From positions 138,656,687 through 138,720,686 of the forward strand of contig CAMZMU010000041.1 in the NCBI GenBank assembly GCA_947311845.1: DNA of 64,000 nt, given 5' to 3'. The notes below the pieces were generated by a model, which was not told the origin of the DNA, searched no databases, and saw only the letters and a list, made by a program, of their open reading frames with translations. Positions 12,225-23,495 of the stretch are shown here, one piece after another; position 1 is the stretch's first letter, and each line of letters starts with the position of its first letter. Made by a program: the position numbers and the translations under genes. Source of the DNA: Poa pratensis (taxonomy: Eukaryota; Streptophyta; Magnoliopsida; Poales; Poaceae).

Positions 12225-14528
12225 TTTTATAAACTTAACCTATTTTCTGTCTTTTCTTTTAATTCCCAGAGAAACGTGGTATACTTTTGGTACCGAGCCC
12301 GTGGCTAGCCAGAGCCACTGCCAGGCGGGCCCGGGTGCTGCGCTGGCACTGACTGGGCTGGGTGTGGTTGCGCTGGCCACCGCGGTCGCTGACCGGTGGG
12401 GCCAGGCTGTCAGCGTGGATTAAAACAGAAAAAGGTGGGGATTGCATCCGCGAGGTTTCGAACCCGCGACGCGGCACAGTGCGGCGCGGATCGGTGGTGC
12501 TGACCACTGGGCCAGTGCGGTGCTGTTGTTAGTATACGGGCGCGCGTAAATAAGAGGAGTAGACGGTGACGGCGACGACGCGCGTGGACACGGCGATCAC
12601 CGGCGGTGAGGTGCAAGGGTTCGACGTTCTACGGCGTTTGGAGGCCAACTAGTACTCGCACCCGACACGCACGAGTACGGGTTACCTAGTGGCGGCGTTG
12701 TGGACCTAATGGTCGCCGGCAAAAGCTCCGGCGACGAGGTCGTGCGGCGGCGAGCTGCGGACGACGACGGATTCTACGGCTACGCGGCGAACTACGGCGA
12801 ACTGGGTTAAACGGAGATGTCCAGGAGGTGCGCCTGCTCACCCTCGATGCGTGGGTGCGATTCGTTGGTGCTGAGGTGGACGGGAACGGCGGCGAGCTTG
12901 CTCGAAGCGCGGCGGCCGGAGTTGGGGAAGACGCGGACGGGCTGCTCGATGCACGGCTCCCTTCTTCGATTCCTTGCACGGAGATGAAGAGGACGAAGAG
13001 GCGGAGAGGATAGCGGTCTCGGATTTGTTCGGGGCGCCCTAGAACGGCGGCGATACGTGCGGCAACGGCGAGCTCGAGCTCGGCCGAGGCTCGGTCATGG
13101 CAGAGGAAAATATCGAGGGAGGGGGCAGGGGAATGGACGAGTGGATGAGGGAGGAGAGGTGCGGCTCGGCGTTCTTATCCTCCTCACCGAAGCGGCAGAG
13201 GAGCGGAGGGGGGGGGGCCTGGGCGGCGTGCGACGCGCGGGAGGACGACACCGCGGCGTCGACCACGGGCTGCTACAGAGAAGACGCCACTTTTGCCGAT
13301 AACCCCCTGGATTTCTTTTCCCTTTTACATCTAAGTCCTTTTACTGTTTCTTTTTATTTCTTTTAAAACCAGTAGTGTTTTAGGGATTTATTTGAGGTAC
13401 TAAAACATTTTAGAAAAATTTGAAAATATTCCTGTGGCCTCCCCATTACATGTAGAGGCTACACAAAATTTGGTTTTTGAAAATAAAATGTTTTGAACAA
13501 TACTTGTTCATAAGATTTGAATATATTATTTTTGGATAAAACCAATTTGACAAATGGAAATATCTTTGTAATTGGAGATTAGATATTCTGGGGAGAGAGT
13601 AACATGATGATGAGATGGTTATCATCTCATTCCTGGATTTTATAAGATAAAGTAATTGTTATACCAAACTAGAGAATTAGGTAGAGAGGGAATCTAAATA
13701 AGATCATTTCTTTTAATCAAGAATTTTAATTTGAGGGTGTAAGTAATCATAGGGGTCTTGTTTTGTTCTCAAGTCACACTCCACCATTGTGGTCAGTGTG
13801 TTTTACTTTAGTGCTAGGCATAGCTGAGGAATTATCCTCACAAGCAACAAACACCACAAGATCCACAACGCAAACATGACCACACAAATAAAACCACAAG
13901 ATTCAATCATACCACCATTTCCACAATTAACAATGCTATCTTGTAGAAATGATCACCCTCAATTATGACAAGATGATGTTTTAAGGAGTATCTCAACTCA
14001 TAACTTAGTAGTTTTCAGAAGATTTGATGAAGAGAAATATGTGGGGTAATATATTTCCCACTAGTGTTATTTTCAAATGGAGTAAAAATAAGAGTTTATA
14101 AAATGGGAGTTGTATACACTTGAAAATCTCAAGTTTAAAAGACAGATAGGAGATAGCATATAGATCTCCACATTTGTGGGAACACATAGTTTTGGAAGTA
14201 CTTTTACTTTCCCAAATAATGGGTATTAGTTTTGGTTGTTGCTAAACCAATTATCATTGAAATGGAGTTGGCCAAAATAAGAAGGGAAAAGATACATGGA
14301 ATATTTTTCTTGTCATGACATGATCACCAAGTTAAATATATTTTTATATTGGTTGCGTCTTACTTTTACTAGTCAAACAATTTAAACAACAAGTCACACT
14401 AGGTTCAACATAGCAATGGGAAGGAAAACACAATCATCAGTGAAACATTTCAAAAAGTTTTTGTTGGTTCTGAATTTTGGGTCTTGTGAAACTAAGTTTT
14501 TCTTAGTTTCTAAATTTGGGATGTGACA
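12225..14528 (-). repeat. Element E truncated 5' LTR
   Basis: Homologous to 7516-9819 with no net length change. Visible differences are four transitions (in the GGCGCTG/GGCACTG region near 12350, GATATTTTGG/GATATTCTGG near 13586, ACAACAC/ACAACGC near 13869 and GGAAATA/GGAAGTA near 14198). The remaining 2.57 kb of this LTR and the PBS are deleted at the left junction. Confidence 0.92.
12454..12514 (-). promoter_or_regulatory. tRNA-like pol III boxes, second copy
   Basis: Exact counterpart of 7745-7805: B box 12454-12465 and A box 12504-12514 on the minus strand, both unchanged. It lies in the 5' LTR of E. Confidence 0.55.
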
Positions 14529-15967
14529 ATAATTCATGAGCTTGTTAATGAGTAATAATTTGCAAGTATTTTATCAAGAGCTATCTTTTATTCATGTTTT
14601 GATATTAAATGTTATTTTACCTTGTTTTAACATGGATTAGTTAGTTATATGGACACTCATGCATGCATTTAGATGGTCAAGTTTCTCCCTCTTGCTAGCC
14701 CAAAAATTCCAATAAGCAAAAACTTGTTTCCAACACTTTCAACCAAAGTTTTTCCAGTGAGTCCACCATATCTACCTATTAGCTTTATGCTATTCGAGTA
14801 TGTTTATCATGATATTTGTGTTATCTATACCTCTGAATGAGAATGCTTATGTTGTTGATTGTTATGGGAAAAGTGGTTATAGAGCTCTCTCGAACTTGAT
14901 GCACACTATACCTTTATTGCATAAATAAAATATGACCCATTGTGATTAAAATTTTGATGTTGTGGGCTTGACAAATGTCTTTGGTTGAGAGTTAGCTCAT
15001 ATGTGTTGTCACATGGCAAGCTTTCAACATACACTTCATCTCATTTAGTTGATATCATGTACTTTTTTTATGGATGCTTACCATGGGTGAAATAAATGTG
15101 GAAATGAAATGAGTTTAAATGAGTTTGTATAAATGCTTAGAGAGACGCCTGGGCCGCTAATCTAAGCCATGCATCATTCATGGTGGAAATTTACTTACAT
15201 GCTATGGTGAACCTTCTGTGATACACCATACAATAAAAAGCTATCTAATGGTAAATAAAAAGGGTGTTGAGATTGTTCATTGTGTTTGTTTGTCTTGTCA
15301 TTTTGATATGGGCTTGTTCCATATCCTGGGACAAGAGGTACCCCAGTTGACGCTCTTAATGATACTATTATTACTTACATTGATATTTAACTTGAACTTG
15401 CTTTGTTTCCCAAGATGAGTAACACATGGAGTAGGTACTTGTATTCAAGGGGCATGAGACTTTCAACATGTACTTTGTCAAGCACACTACTCATATTTGG
15501 TTTCACTTTAAACTTAATCATTCAAGATGCTATGATAGGGGAATGAGAGCTTGACACCAAGGATTACCATATTACAATCATTGACTTAAGTTGAGAAGTT
15601 CAGAAGTTAGATGAAATTTATTCATGCTTTACCTCTAATCATATGTATATCTTTCCAAAGTGTCCACCTTTTATATTCAGATTTCACCAATACTCTATGA
15701 CCATTGTAGGATGTTCTTTCTTTTTATTATGCATACATGTGGTCCATAGTACTTCTTCTCTTATGTTACACTTTGTGAATTATCATTGAACATCCTTGCA
15801 TTGAATACTTGATATCACTTCATAAACTATCTTGCATATTGCTACTCCTTTTGAGAATGAATCATTTTACTCTATGTAGCAATAGTAATCATCTTTGATA
15901 TCCATTGTTAGTATTAAATTGCAAAGTCCATGTTAGTTTTATCACCTTCATACTCGAGGACGAGTAT
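14529..15967 (+). other. Element A 3' internal region, non-coding
   Basis: AT-rich sequence between the E insertion and the polypurine tract. No ORF has a recognisable domain. Towards its end it has ACTCGAGGACGAGTATAGG, directly followed by the polypurine tract. Confidence 0.7.
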
Positions 15968-15986
15968 AGGTTAAGCTTGGGGATGT
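15968..15986 (+). promoter_or_regulatory. Element A polypurine tract
   Basis: AGGTTAAGCTTGGGGATGT immediately precedes the 3' LTR (15987). The AAGCTTGGGGA core recurs at four earlier places in this element. Confidence 0.75.
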
Positions 15987-17507
15987 TGATGCATGTAAAA
16001 TGCATACATGAACTTTGCATTATTTTTACTTATATTCCAGTCATATTTGCATCATATAAGGGTTATATCACTGTTTTATAATGATTTTGGGAATATTTGG
16101 TATGTTTCTTATTTTTATGAAATTAACCCTGCACAGGCAGAAAACCCCTTTTTCCATGTTTTTGACTTTCAGGGACCAAACGACGTCCAAATGACCTAAT
16201 ATTTTACGGGGCCCAATATTTGGAAATAAGAAGACATACCAGCCAAGAATCCGCGAAAAAGGAAGTCCGAGGAAGAAATTAGATGGTCCCACGCGGCCAG
16301 GTACATAGGCCGTGTGGGACCACCTCTTTTTTTCCTCGTGGCTCCGATGCCGTCCGTTTTCGTCTCCGTGGCTTCGTCTTGACCTAAAAACGCCTATAAA
16401 AATAGTCCCCCGCGTTCTCTGGAAGGAGCGCCGCCGAAACACAGAAACCACTAAACAGAGACCTGGAGCTGCAGATTGGAGGGGGAAAACTCCGGCGGGG
16501 CGCTGCCGGGGTGGTCTCCATCTTCTCCAACGACTTCTCCACCGTCTCCATGATGAAGGGGGAGTAGTCCACCCCCTGGACCTTGGGTTTGTGGTGGTAA
16601 CTTGATCTAATTTCTCTATGTATGATCATTGTTGGAGTCCATATGATGTGCCTTGCATAAGTATGGATCTATCTATGTAATTCTTATGGTGGATATTGTG
16701 GTATGAGATGATTTGTTACACATTTACCGTTGTGTTGGAGCTTTTATGATTTGTCATACTTTGGAGATATTCTATGATACATGTGATGGTTTGATTTATG
16801 CATAATGCCTTGTTTATCCTTGTCATGAGGTGATTGACACCACCAAGTGTGGATAGATGAGAGAGATGTGGTCATGCACACGAATTATGAATCATTGCAC
16901 TAGTGTTTAGAATATTGTCCATTATGAAGTATGATGTATGTAGGTACGGGATGGCCGATGTGACACGGCATATGTATTGAGTAACATGTGAAATACTGCC
17001 CAACATCCTTTATCTGGGGGTAAAAAGGAAGAGTATGATGTGGGAGTGACATCAACCACGCTAGCCTTACGAGGGTGACCTAGCAACACAAATGAGTACT
17101 TCTTTCAACTATGTGTTCTAGCACATATAGCCGTCATAAAAGCTACCATTAAAACATGACAATTGTGTGTACTTTATCTATAACATGATAATCACCGTAG
17201 ATGAGAGAGAGAGGATTAAGTGAACCCATGAACCCATGTCCATTGTTCCTATAAGAGAAAACATTTGTCTTGTCCTCTTGCATTGAAGAGGATTGGGACA
17301 ATTTTACATTCTTGTTTTGTTTCATTAAACTTCCATCCATTAAATCAACCATCTTGTTCTTTAAACCTGTTTAGTGCATAATCAACTAAAACTTGTGACA
17401 CTTTAGTTGTAGGGAATAGATAACTTTTCCTTCTTGCTCCTGCGGATCGATACCCTACTTCCACATTGAGAGGTGCTACAGTGATCCCCTGCTCTTGGGG
17501 GTTATCA
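15987..17507 (+). repeat. Element A 3' LTR
   Basis: Partner of 768-2286 with the same TGATGCATG start and TTATCA end. It is followed by TSD ccccc and then by the resumed Copia gag frame. Confidence 0.93.
16395..16405 (+). promoter_or_regulatory. TATA box of element A LTR (3' copy)
   Basis: TATAAAAATAG, conserved with the box at 1173. A promoter here would read outward into the Copia gag. Confidence 0.5.
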
Positions 17508-17512
17508 CCCCC

Positions 17513-19027
17513 TCGTGTGGATGACGCTCCATCCTCTCTAGACTCCCCAAACAAAGATGGCAACGTCTTGACTTTGGAAGTCGATCCCGAGAAAGCAAAG
17601 GCGCAAGCCAATGCCGACTCGAGAAAAGGAGAGAATGGTACATCATCCACCTCGAAGGCTAATCTGGGGGTGTATTCACAAGTTCCACCGAAACAAGTGT
17701 ATAACCAAATCCACCGACAAGTTGACAAGCCACACATTGCCAATATGGGCGCACCTCCTAAGCTTGACCCAAAAGACTTTCCTAATTGGCAATTTTGCAT
17801 GAAATCACATATGTCTAACTCTTGTGTTGATTTGCTTGATATTATAGAGCGAGGCTTCTCTCCAAGAGATCCCCACAATTTGACTCCAAGTGAGAAGGTG
17901 GATCATCAACTCAACGCCACCGCTATGCACATGATCCAAACCACCGCCGGTCCAACCTACCTTACTCACCTTCGAAGGTGCACGACGGCGAAGCAATCAT
18001 GGACTGCTCTTCATACTTTTTTCTTGGGGAATGAGAGCATTCAACACTCTAAGTATGAATCCGTTCAAGACGAGGCCGATGAATTTGTGATGATGGATGA
18101 TGAGACTCCCGAAGAACTCTATAGAAGCCTCACCGCCCTTGCCGCCACTTTGGGGAACTTTGGCTATGAAAAGATTGGTGATGATTGGATCAAGCGCAAG
18201 TTTCTTAAGGCAATTACCCCGCTCAACCAAAGTTTGGCTCAAACCATTCTATCAAGGCCGGATTTTGTTTCCCTTGACTCCAACATGGTGGTTAATGAGT
18301 TTGTGTCCATTGGGATGGTGGTCAAGAGCTCCATCCATGCTCTTGCTCGCCAAAGAGGCCTTGCGGGTCAATCACCAAACATTGCTTTGACGACCAAGGC
18401 CATTGAGCATGAAGATGAAGAGGATGATCCGGATGAGACTAAGATCCCCTACAATGAACACATGGCTCTTGCCGTGAAGGCTTTTTGGGGCAATCGTCCT
18501 AATGGTGGCAACTCAAGATCTTTCAGAAAAGGTGGCAAGGCAAGAATTGAGCGTCCAAGAACTTACTACAATTGTAGCAACCAAAACCACTACATTGCCG
18601 AGTGCCCATACAAGAATAGAGAGGACACCAATGGCAAGCTTGTGAGGAAAGACAAGAACAAGACCTTCGTCAACAAGAACTTCATGAAGAGGAAGGGTAC
18701 CAATGCCTTGTGTGTCCAAGATAGGAAGGTGCTTGAAGAGTACACGTCCGGTGATGAGGATGATGATGTTGAAGGTGTGGCACATGTGGCCATTGCTACT
18801 ACTTCCTCTACACCGACATCCCTATTTGAATCCCCCAATGAGAATGAGGCCATTCCCTACACAGGTCTTATGGCAAAAGCCACCGCGGTAACTTCTTCTC
18901 CTAAACCCATTGCTTCTACACCTCCTTCTTTATTGGATTGTGTGGAAATTGTTGAGAAGGAGGACCAATGTCCAAATGTGGTGGACTTATGGCTAGCTAA
19001 GCTCAAGGGGAGAACAAAGTTCATGTA
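17513..19027 (+). pseudogene. gag: Copia gag, main segment (UBN2-like domain, zinc knuckle)
   Basis: About 505 codons continuing the frame of 607-767. The central region (about 17750-18370, from APPKLDPKDFPNWQFCMKSH through KYESVQDEADEFVMM) has the pattern of the UBN2/gag-polypeptide family of Copia elements. A zinc knuckle follows near 18567-18608 but reads YYNCSNQNHYIAEC: the first Cys of the Cx2Cx4Hx4C motif is Tyr, so zinc binding is doubtful. An acidic Ser/Thr/Pro-rich tail follows. The frame closes at 19027 with a stop produced by a one-base shift, because the downstream frame carries on the protein. The product would be a capsid/nucleocapsid polyprotein. Confidence 0.85.
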
Positions 19028-19552
19028 AATGCTCTTATTGAGCAACTTGATGAGACTAACCTTCTTGTAGATGAAAAGGAGGAGAAACTTTTGACCATGG
19101 AAAATAATGGGCGTGAATACGCTAATGAGATAGCGGAGCTATCTATTGCTCTTGAAAAGGAGCAAACTCGTAGAAGTGCTCTTGAGGATGCTCTATCTAA
19201 CTCCGAGGAGTCTTATGCTATTGATATGGCTAGAGTGAAAAAGGAGCATAAACTTGCTCTTGCTTTGTCTAAAATCTATAAGAATGAAAAGAGTGAGCTA
19301 AGTATTGGCCATGCTAGACTTGAGAAGGAAAACAAGAGACTTGATGAGGAACTCAAAGCCCTCAAAAAGTCTTTTGATGAACTACAAAAGTCTCATGATC
19401 AATACTCGGGTCAACAAGTTAAAAATTGTCTTGCGTCCTCCTCTATTACTAATGTTGCTAGCTCTAACCCTTGTTGTGAGCATGCTAACCTTGTTGAGGA
19501 GAACTCTAGGTTGAAGTCCCAACTTGAAAAAGGTCTTGCCTCTTGCATTTAA
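19028..19552 (+). pseudogene. gag: Copia gag, coiled-coil extension
   Basis: A different frame continues directly after the break at 19027. It is Lys/Glu/Leu-rich with heptad periodicity over most of its length (for example EIAELSIALEKEQTRRSALE and HARLEKENKRLDEELKALKK), so a long coiled coil. Long coiled-coil Gag extensions are typical of Sirevirus/Maximus-type Copia elements. It ends at a TAA at 19550-19552, but the same frame remains open beyond it, suggesting a CAA to TAA nonsense change. Confidence 0.75.
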
Positions 19553-19855
19553 GGTGAGAAGAACCTAAATGATCTTTTGAACAATCAAAAGGATCAAGTT
19601 GGGAAAGAAGGACTTGGGTTCTCTACCAAGTCAAAGAAGAAGAAAAAAAGAAGTCAACTCCCCTTCTAAGAATATTGTCTTTCTTAAGGAGGGAGAGATG
19701 ACTAAGGAGAAGGAATCCAACACCATTGTGGGTGGTGAGGCCAGAAGGGGCAACGCCACTCACAATGACTTTGCCGGAAAATATAACCCTTCTTATGTTC
19801 TTATGAAATCTAGAGATGGACATGTTTATGCTAAATATGTTGGCACTTCTTATGG
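19553..19855 (+). pseudogene. gag: Copia gag, basic C-terminal part (interrupted by element B)
   Basis: Begins in the previous frame (GEKNLNDLLNNQKDQ), then shifts in an A-rich run near 19634-19652 to the frame running from 19599. It is Lys-rich and continues to the B insertion at 19856 (KYNPSYVLMKSRDGHVYAK). After one tatgg copy is removed, the protein resumes at 63304. Confidence 0.7.
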
Positions 19856-20843
19856 TGTCGGGGGGCTACCCCGGGGTAGGGTCAAGGTATGGTATAAGCT
19901 GTGTCCAAGAGTGGACCGAGGTACAGTGAAACCGAGATAACCAGGCCCAGAAGGGACCGTGATATGGTGCTGGGGCAAACCGACTCATACTGACCGACAT
20001 ACGAATGTCGGAATCCTCGTGTAACCAGGCCCAGAAGGGGCCGAGATATGATGCCGGTGCATACCGAGGTATACTGACCGACATAGTTATGTCGGTATCT
20101 TTGTGTCTTCTCTTGTGTGCAGGGGAGGATAACCAAGGAAGGGGAATCCGGCATATCCATGCCGGGTTAAAGAGAAGACATGCCTTATGCCGGTTGGAAG
20201 TCAATGCAGAGGTCACATCCCGCCTGACACGGGAGCATGGCAGGAGGTATGGCGCGGGTACGAGGTGACCGGTCTCACCTACCGCTGACCACGGGCGTAC
20301 GTGGGAACAGAGTACAGGCATGGGCATGCCACGTCCTGTCTGTGGCAGAGGACACAATCATGACGCAGTGGCTGATGCAGGCGTGCATGGCCACAGTGCC
20401 GGTACGGAGACAAGACCGTTGCTCGGGCTAGGCTATATATAGGCCCTTCCCCCTCCTGCGTGAGGGACGGCCAGAGAGAGAGACATTGAGGCCCAGACAA
20501 CAACGACGAGAGGAGGTACTGAGACAACGATGTGCTGCGAGGAGATGCACTGAGAGACTTTTGCCACATAGCTTCCTTCTTCTTCCTTTAGAGCTTCACC
20601 ATAGCTGAGAGCATACAGCTCGAGGAGCACCTTTTGTATTGTTGAGATCCCAGTATATTGATACAGACACGCAGGAGTAGGGGTCTTACCTCCTCACGAG
20701 GGCCCTGAACCTGGGTAGATTGTGTGTGTGCTTTGTGTTTTCCGTGTGCGCTCCTTAGCGCGCTAGCCCTCCCCGGTTCTACCAGCGTCCATCGGCCCCA
20801 ACTCAAGTCATCCTATAGCATCTGCCGTGACACCACCACGACA
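19856..20843 (+). repeat. Element B 5' LTR
   Basis: Matches 62322-63303. It contains a TATATATA box and a downstream leader. An ORF starting within its last 17 bases runs through the PBS into gag. Confidence 0.93.
20434..20441 (+). promoter_or_regulatory. TATA box of element B LTR (5' copy)
   Basis: TATATATA in GGCTATATATAGGCCC, also conserved at 62892 in the 3' LTR. It lies about 400 bases before the LTR end, a normal position for a U3 promoter. Confidence 0.75.
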
Positions 20844-22098
20844 GTTGGCGCCCACCGTGGGGCCAGCAGCGGCACTGGCTGGTGTGTTCATCCGGACGGG
20901 TTCCATCATCGCCTCTGGCGAGCGCGTGGTCAGTGGCCTTGTCCACAGATTCGGCTCGCTGAACTTCATCAGCGACAACGCGGGCTACTTCGGTAGCAGG
21001 CCGATGTCGAGGAACGGCTGCCTCGTCACCTTCGGGGCATACGAGGTCTACGTCGCCACCGAGTTCGTCTGCAGGTACCCCGAGCAGGTGCTTGTAGCTG
21101 AGGATCCTCCTGCTGTCTGTGCGGCTCGCGGCCGGCGTACCGCTCGCCCCGGGAGCTGCGCAGAAGTCATGATGACCGGCTCTGCGGGCGGTGCTGACAA
21201 AGGAGAAACCGGCAAAGGAGATGCCGGCAATCCTGCCGCTAAGAGCACTAGATCGGCGAAACTGCCGCTGGAGAGGAGGGAGAACCTCGGCGACCAGGCC
21301 GGTACATCCCATGCACCGGTCAGGCAAGTTCCTCTCGAGGATATGATCGAGAAGCTGGCTGTGCCGGTAGCTACCGGTACAGATCCTGCTCTGGCGGAGG
21401 CTGAGTTGGAGTCGCAACGTCAGAGCCTGCATCAGGAGGCTCTCGCGATGACCGAGATACGGAGGGAGTTCGGAATAACCCTCCGTGAGTATAATAAAGC
21501 TCATGGTCTTACTCCGGTAGCTACTCATCCTAGCCGCATAGATGATGTGCGTAACAGGGGTAGAGGCCTCAATGCCGAGATTGCTAGAGATGGTAGATCA
21601 AGTTCTAGTAAAACTCCTAGTCACATGTCGGCTGAAAAGTCGAAATATAGTTCCCCTGCTAAGACTCTTAGAGCTGCCGAGGCAGCAAGAGCCGAGTTAT
21701 CTGGTTTATCCGGAGAAGCTCTCCGTAAGCAACAAAACCGAGTTAATGAGCTAGTGGGTGTTGCTGTGCGGCAGAATGAGGCCTATCTTAAGGCTAACAC
21801 AGTTGCAGGTGGGTCCCAGATTGTTCACTCGGCTAAGGCAGCCGGTGAAAGGTCTAAGGGGCAAGCTTCATCACCGCATGTCGGTGGAGATCGTGACCGG
21901 AGTGTAAACTCCGGTAAAAATAAGCAGATACAGACATATGATCCGGCGTATGCCGGAAAACAGTTAGCCGGGCAAGGCAGTGTCGGCCAGGGTAAAAGCA
22001 ATCCCGGTCCGGGCAATCTAGATGTCAAAAACATTAACCCGGCTGGCCGAGGTTATCCACCTCGGTATCCGCCACGAAATCCTGCCGGCAGCAGCCAC
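20827..22098 (+). pseudogene. gag: Element B gag, N-terminal extension
   Basis: An open frame starting ATG at 20827 inside the LTR and reading through the PBS (residues RQLAPTVGP are encoded across the LTR/PBS junction). It continues for over 400 codons of low-complexity, Ala/Gly/Lys-rich sequence with a helical segment near 21370-21500 and another near 21670-21780. No catalytic motif is present. The frame is lost near 22098, where the Gag core continues in another frame. Tat-type elements commonly have long N-terminal Gag extensions. Whether the LTR-located ATG is really used is not shown. Confidence 0.6.
20846..20863 (+). promoter_or_regulatory. Element B primer-binding site (tRNA-Lys)
   Basis: TGGCGCCCACCGTGGGGC matches the complement of the 3' end of plant tRNA-Lys(CTT) over 18 bases, two bases after the LTR. 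Confidence 0.88.
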
Positions 22099-23495
22099 AA
22101 GGTGGTGACCAGGTGGCTAACCGTTATGATGATGGTTACTCGGCTATGGAGAGAGCCGGGTATCCGAGATATGAAGGTGCACTGGGATCCCGGCTGGGAC
22201 CTCGCCAGTTGTCGCCGAATGATGCACGCTACAAGTTGGACAGGATCTATATGTCCGAGATGCTGGAAGAGCAAGGCCCACCTGGCCCTGCATGCTTTGG
22301 AACTCGGATCATGAGGGAGCCACCGGTGCCGCACTTTCAATTGAACCGAGGTGCAAAGACATATGACGGCAGTACTAAGCCAGAAGATTGGCTGACCGAT
22401 TATGTGTCGGCAGTGCATATCGCGGGAGGAAACCGCCGATGGGCGGTAAGGTATATCCCGCAAATGTTGGAAGGGCCAGCCCGGATCTGGCTGAACAACT
22501 TGCGAGAGGGCAGTGTTGACTGCTGGCTGGACTTTGAAGAAGCCTTCGTTAGCAATTTCTCCAGCACATACAAGAGGCCGAATCATCCTCAGCAGCTTGC
22601 CATGTGCAAGCAGAGGAATGATGAAACTGACCGGGACTACTTGACCCGGTGGAGTACTGTTCGCAATTCCTATGAAGGAGTTGTTGAAGCGCACGCCATT
22701 TCATGGTTTGCTCAAGGATGCCGACACGGCTCCATGCTCTGGCAGAAGTTGCAAAGGGAGATGACGGCTACCTTAGCCGAGACAATCCGGATTGCGGATA
22801 GCTATGCACTGGGTGACCCGATGCAGCCCTTGCTGAACTCGGTGGAACCGAGTAGAAGATACCCGGTCAACAGTGGACCTGGACCATCCAGCCGAGGTGA
22901 TCACCAGGATTTCGGGAACAAGAGGAGAGAGGACTGGTCGGATTACCGGTATGGTTCGAATCAAGTTGCTGTAGTTGATCAAGATCAGCCAGATGCCGGC
23001 AATAGTCTGCGTCAGAAGAACAGTGGTCCGGCCTGGGGCCAAAACCAAGATGTGAAGAAACCGTGGAGTGACCAGAGGAAGCCGTTAACCTATGAGGCAA
23101 TGCTGGATGGACCCTGCAGCTACCACACGCACGACCCCCGCAGACTGGCTAATCATTCAACCCGGCAGTGCAGCTGGTATCAGCGCAGGTTGAAGGAAGG
23201 GGCAGGATCCGGAGGAAATCAGATGGGTGCACCTCAGAGGCCTGTAGCTCCGAGGCAAACACTACCGCTCACCGGGGCAAACACTATTCCCGTGAATGCG
23301 CCTCTTCCGAGGCCTGCAGCTTCGGGACCTGTGGATAACAGGGGAAGGACAGAAGATGTTAACCAGGTGAATGCTGGTCCCAGCCGCCAGGGCAAATATC
23401 GCCAGGGTGAATATAGAGAGGCTCATCAGAGCTATGTGGTCTTTGTGGCTAGAAAACTGACAAGAAGAGCCTGCACCGGCGTACGATGGAGGTAA
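22099..23495 (+). pseudogene. gag: Element B gag core (Retrotrans_gag) and zinc-knuckle-like motif
   Basis: About 465 codons. The Retrotrans_gag-type core lies at about 22330-22760, with the pattern YIPQMLEGPARIWLNNL ... WLDFEEAFVSNFSSTYKRP ... the capsid region of gypsy Gag. A Cys/His cluster near 23116-23172 (CSYHTHDPRRLANHSTRQC) sits where Tat-lineage Gag carries its zinc-knuckle-like motif. A Gln/Gly/Pro-rich linker leads to the protease. This frame ends at 23495, overlapping the protease frame by 10 bases. It would build the particle and bind RNA. Confidence 0.85.

Larger units (their letters stand above)
4948..14528 (-). mobile_element. Element E: LARD-like LTR element, one LTR truncated
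   Basis: On the minus strand the LTR starts TGTCACATCCC and ends CCTCACA. The complete 3' LTR is 4948-9819 (4872 bp). A polypurine tract at 9820-9836, an internal region, and a partial 5' LTR (12225-14528) follow. TSD ataat is at 4943-4947 and 14529-14533. LTRs near 5 kb with a short non-coding interior fit large retrotransposon derivatives such as Triticeae Sukkula; I use that as an analogy, not an identity. The R/U5 half of the 5' LTR and the PBS are missing. The shared 2304 bp of LTR are aligned without an indel (constant offset of 4709) and differ at four sites that I can see, so insertion was recent. Confidence 0.88.
768..17507 (+). mobile_element. Element A: non-autonomous gypsy element, Athila-type primer site
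   Basis: LTRs at 768-2286 (1519 bp) and 15987-17507 (1521 bp) start TGATGCATG and end TTATCA. They are flanked by TSD ccccc (763-767 and 17508-17512). The PBS at 2297 matches tRNA-Asp, the primer typical of the Athila lineage. The internal region encodes one acidic ORF and its broken continuation; no protease, RT or integrase is visible, even after removing the nested element E (4948-14528). About twenty LTR differences are visible by eye. I infer a non-autonomous derivative; the family name cannot be fixed without a database search. Confidence 0.9.

Noticed and set aside
7516..14528. A 2.3-kb direct duplication spaced 4.7 kb apart
   Set aside because: It is the complete and truncated LTR of element E, with the PPT adjacent to one copy and a TSD outside.
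20803..21528. A 241-codon minus-strand ORF opposite gag of element B
   Set aside because: No domain, spans LTR, PBS and gag, and appears to be a shadow of the gag codon pattern.
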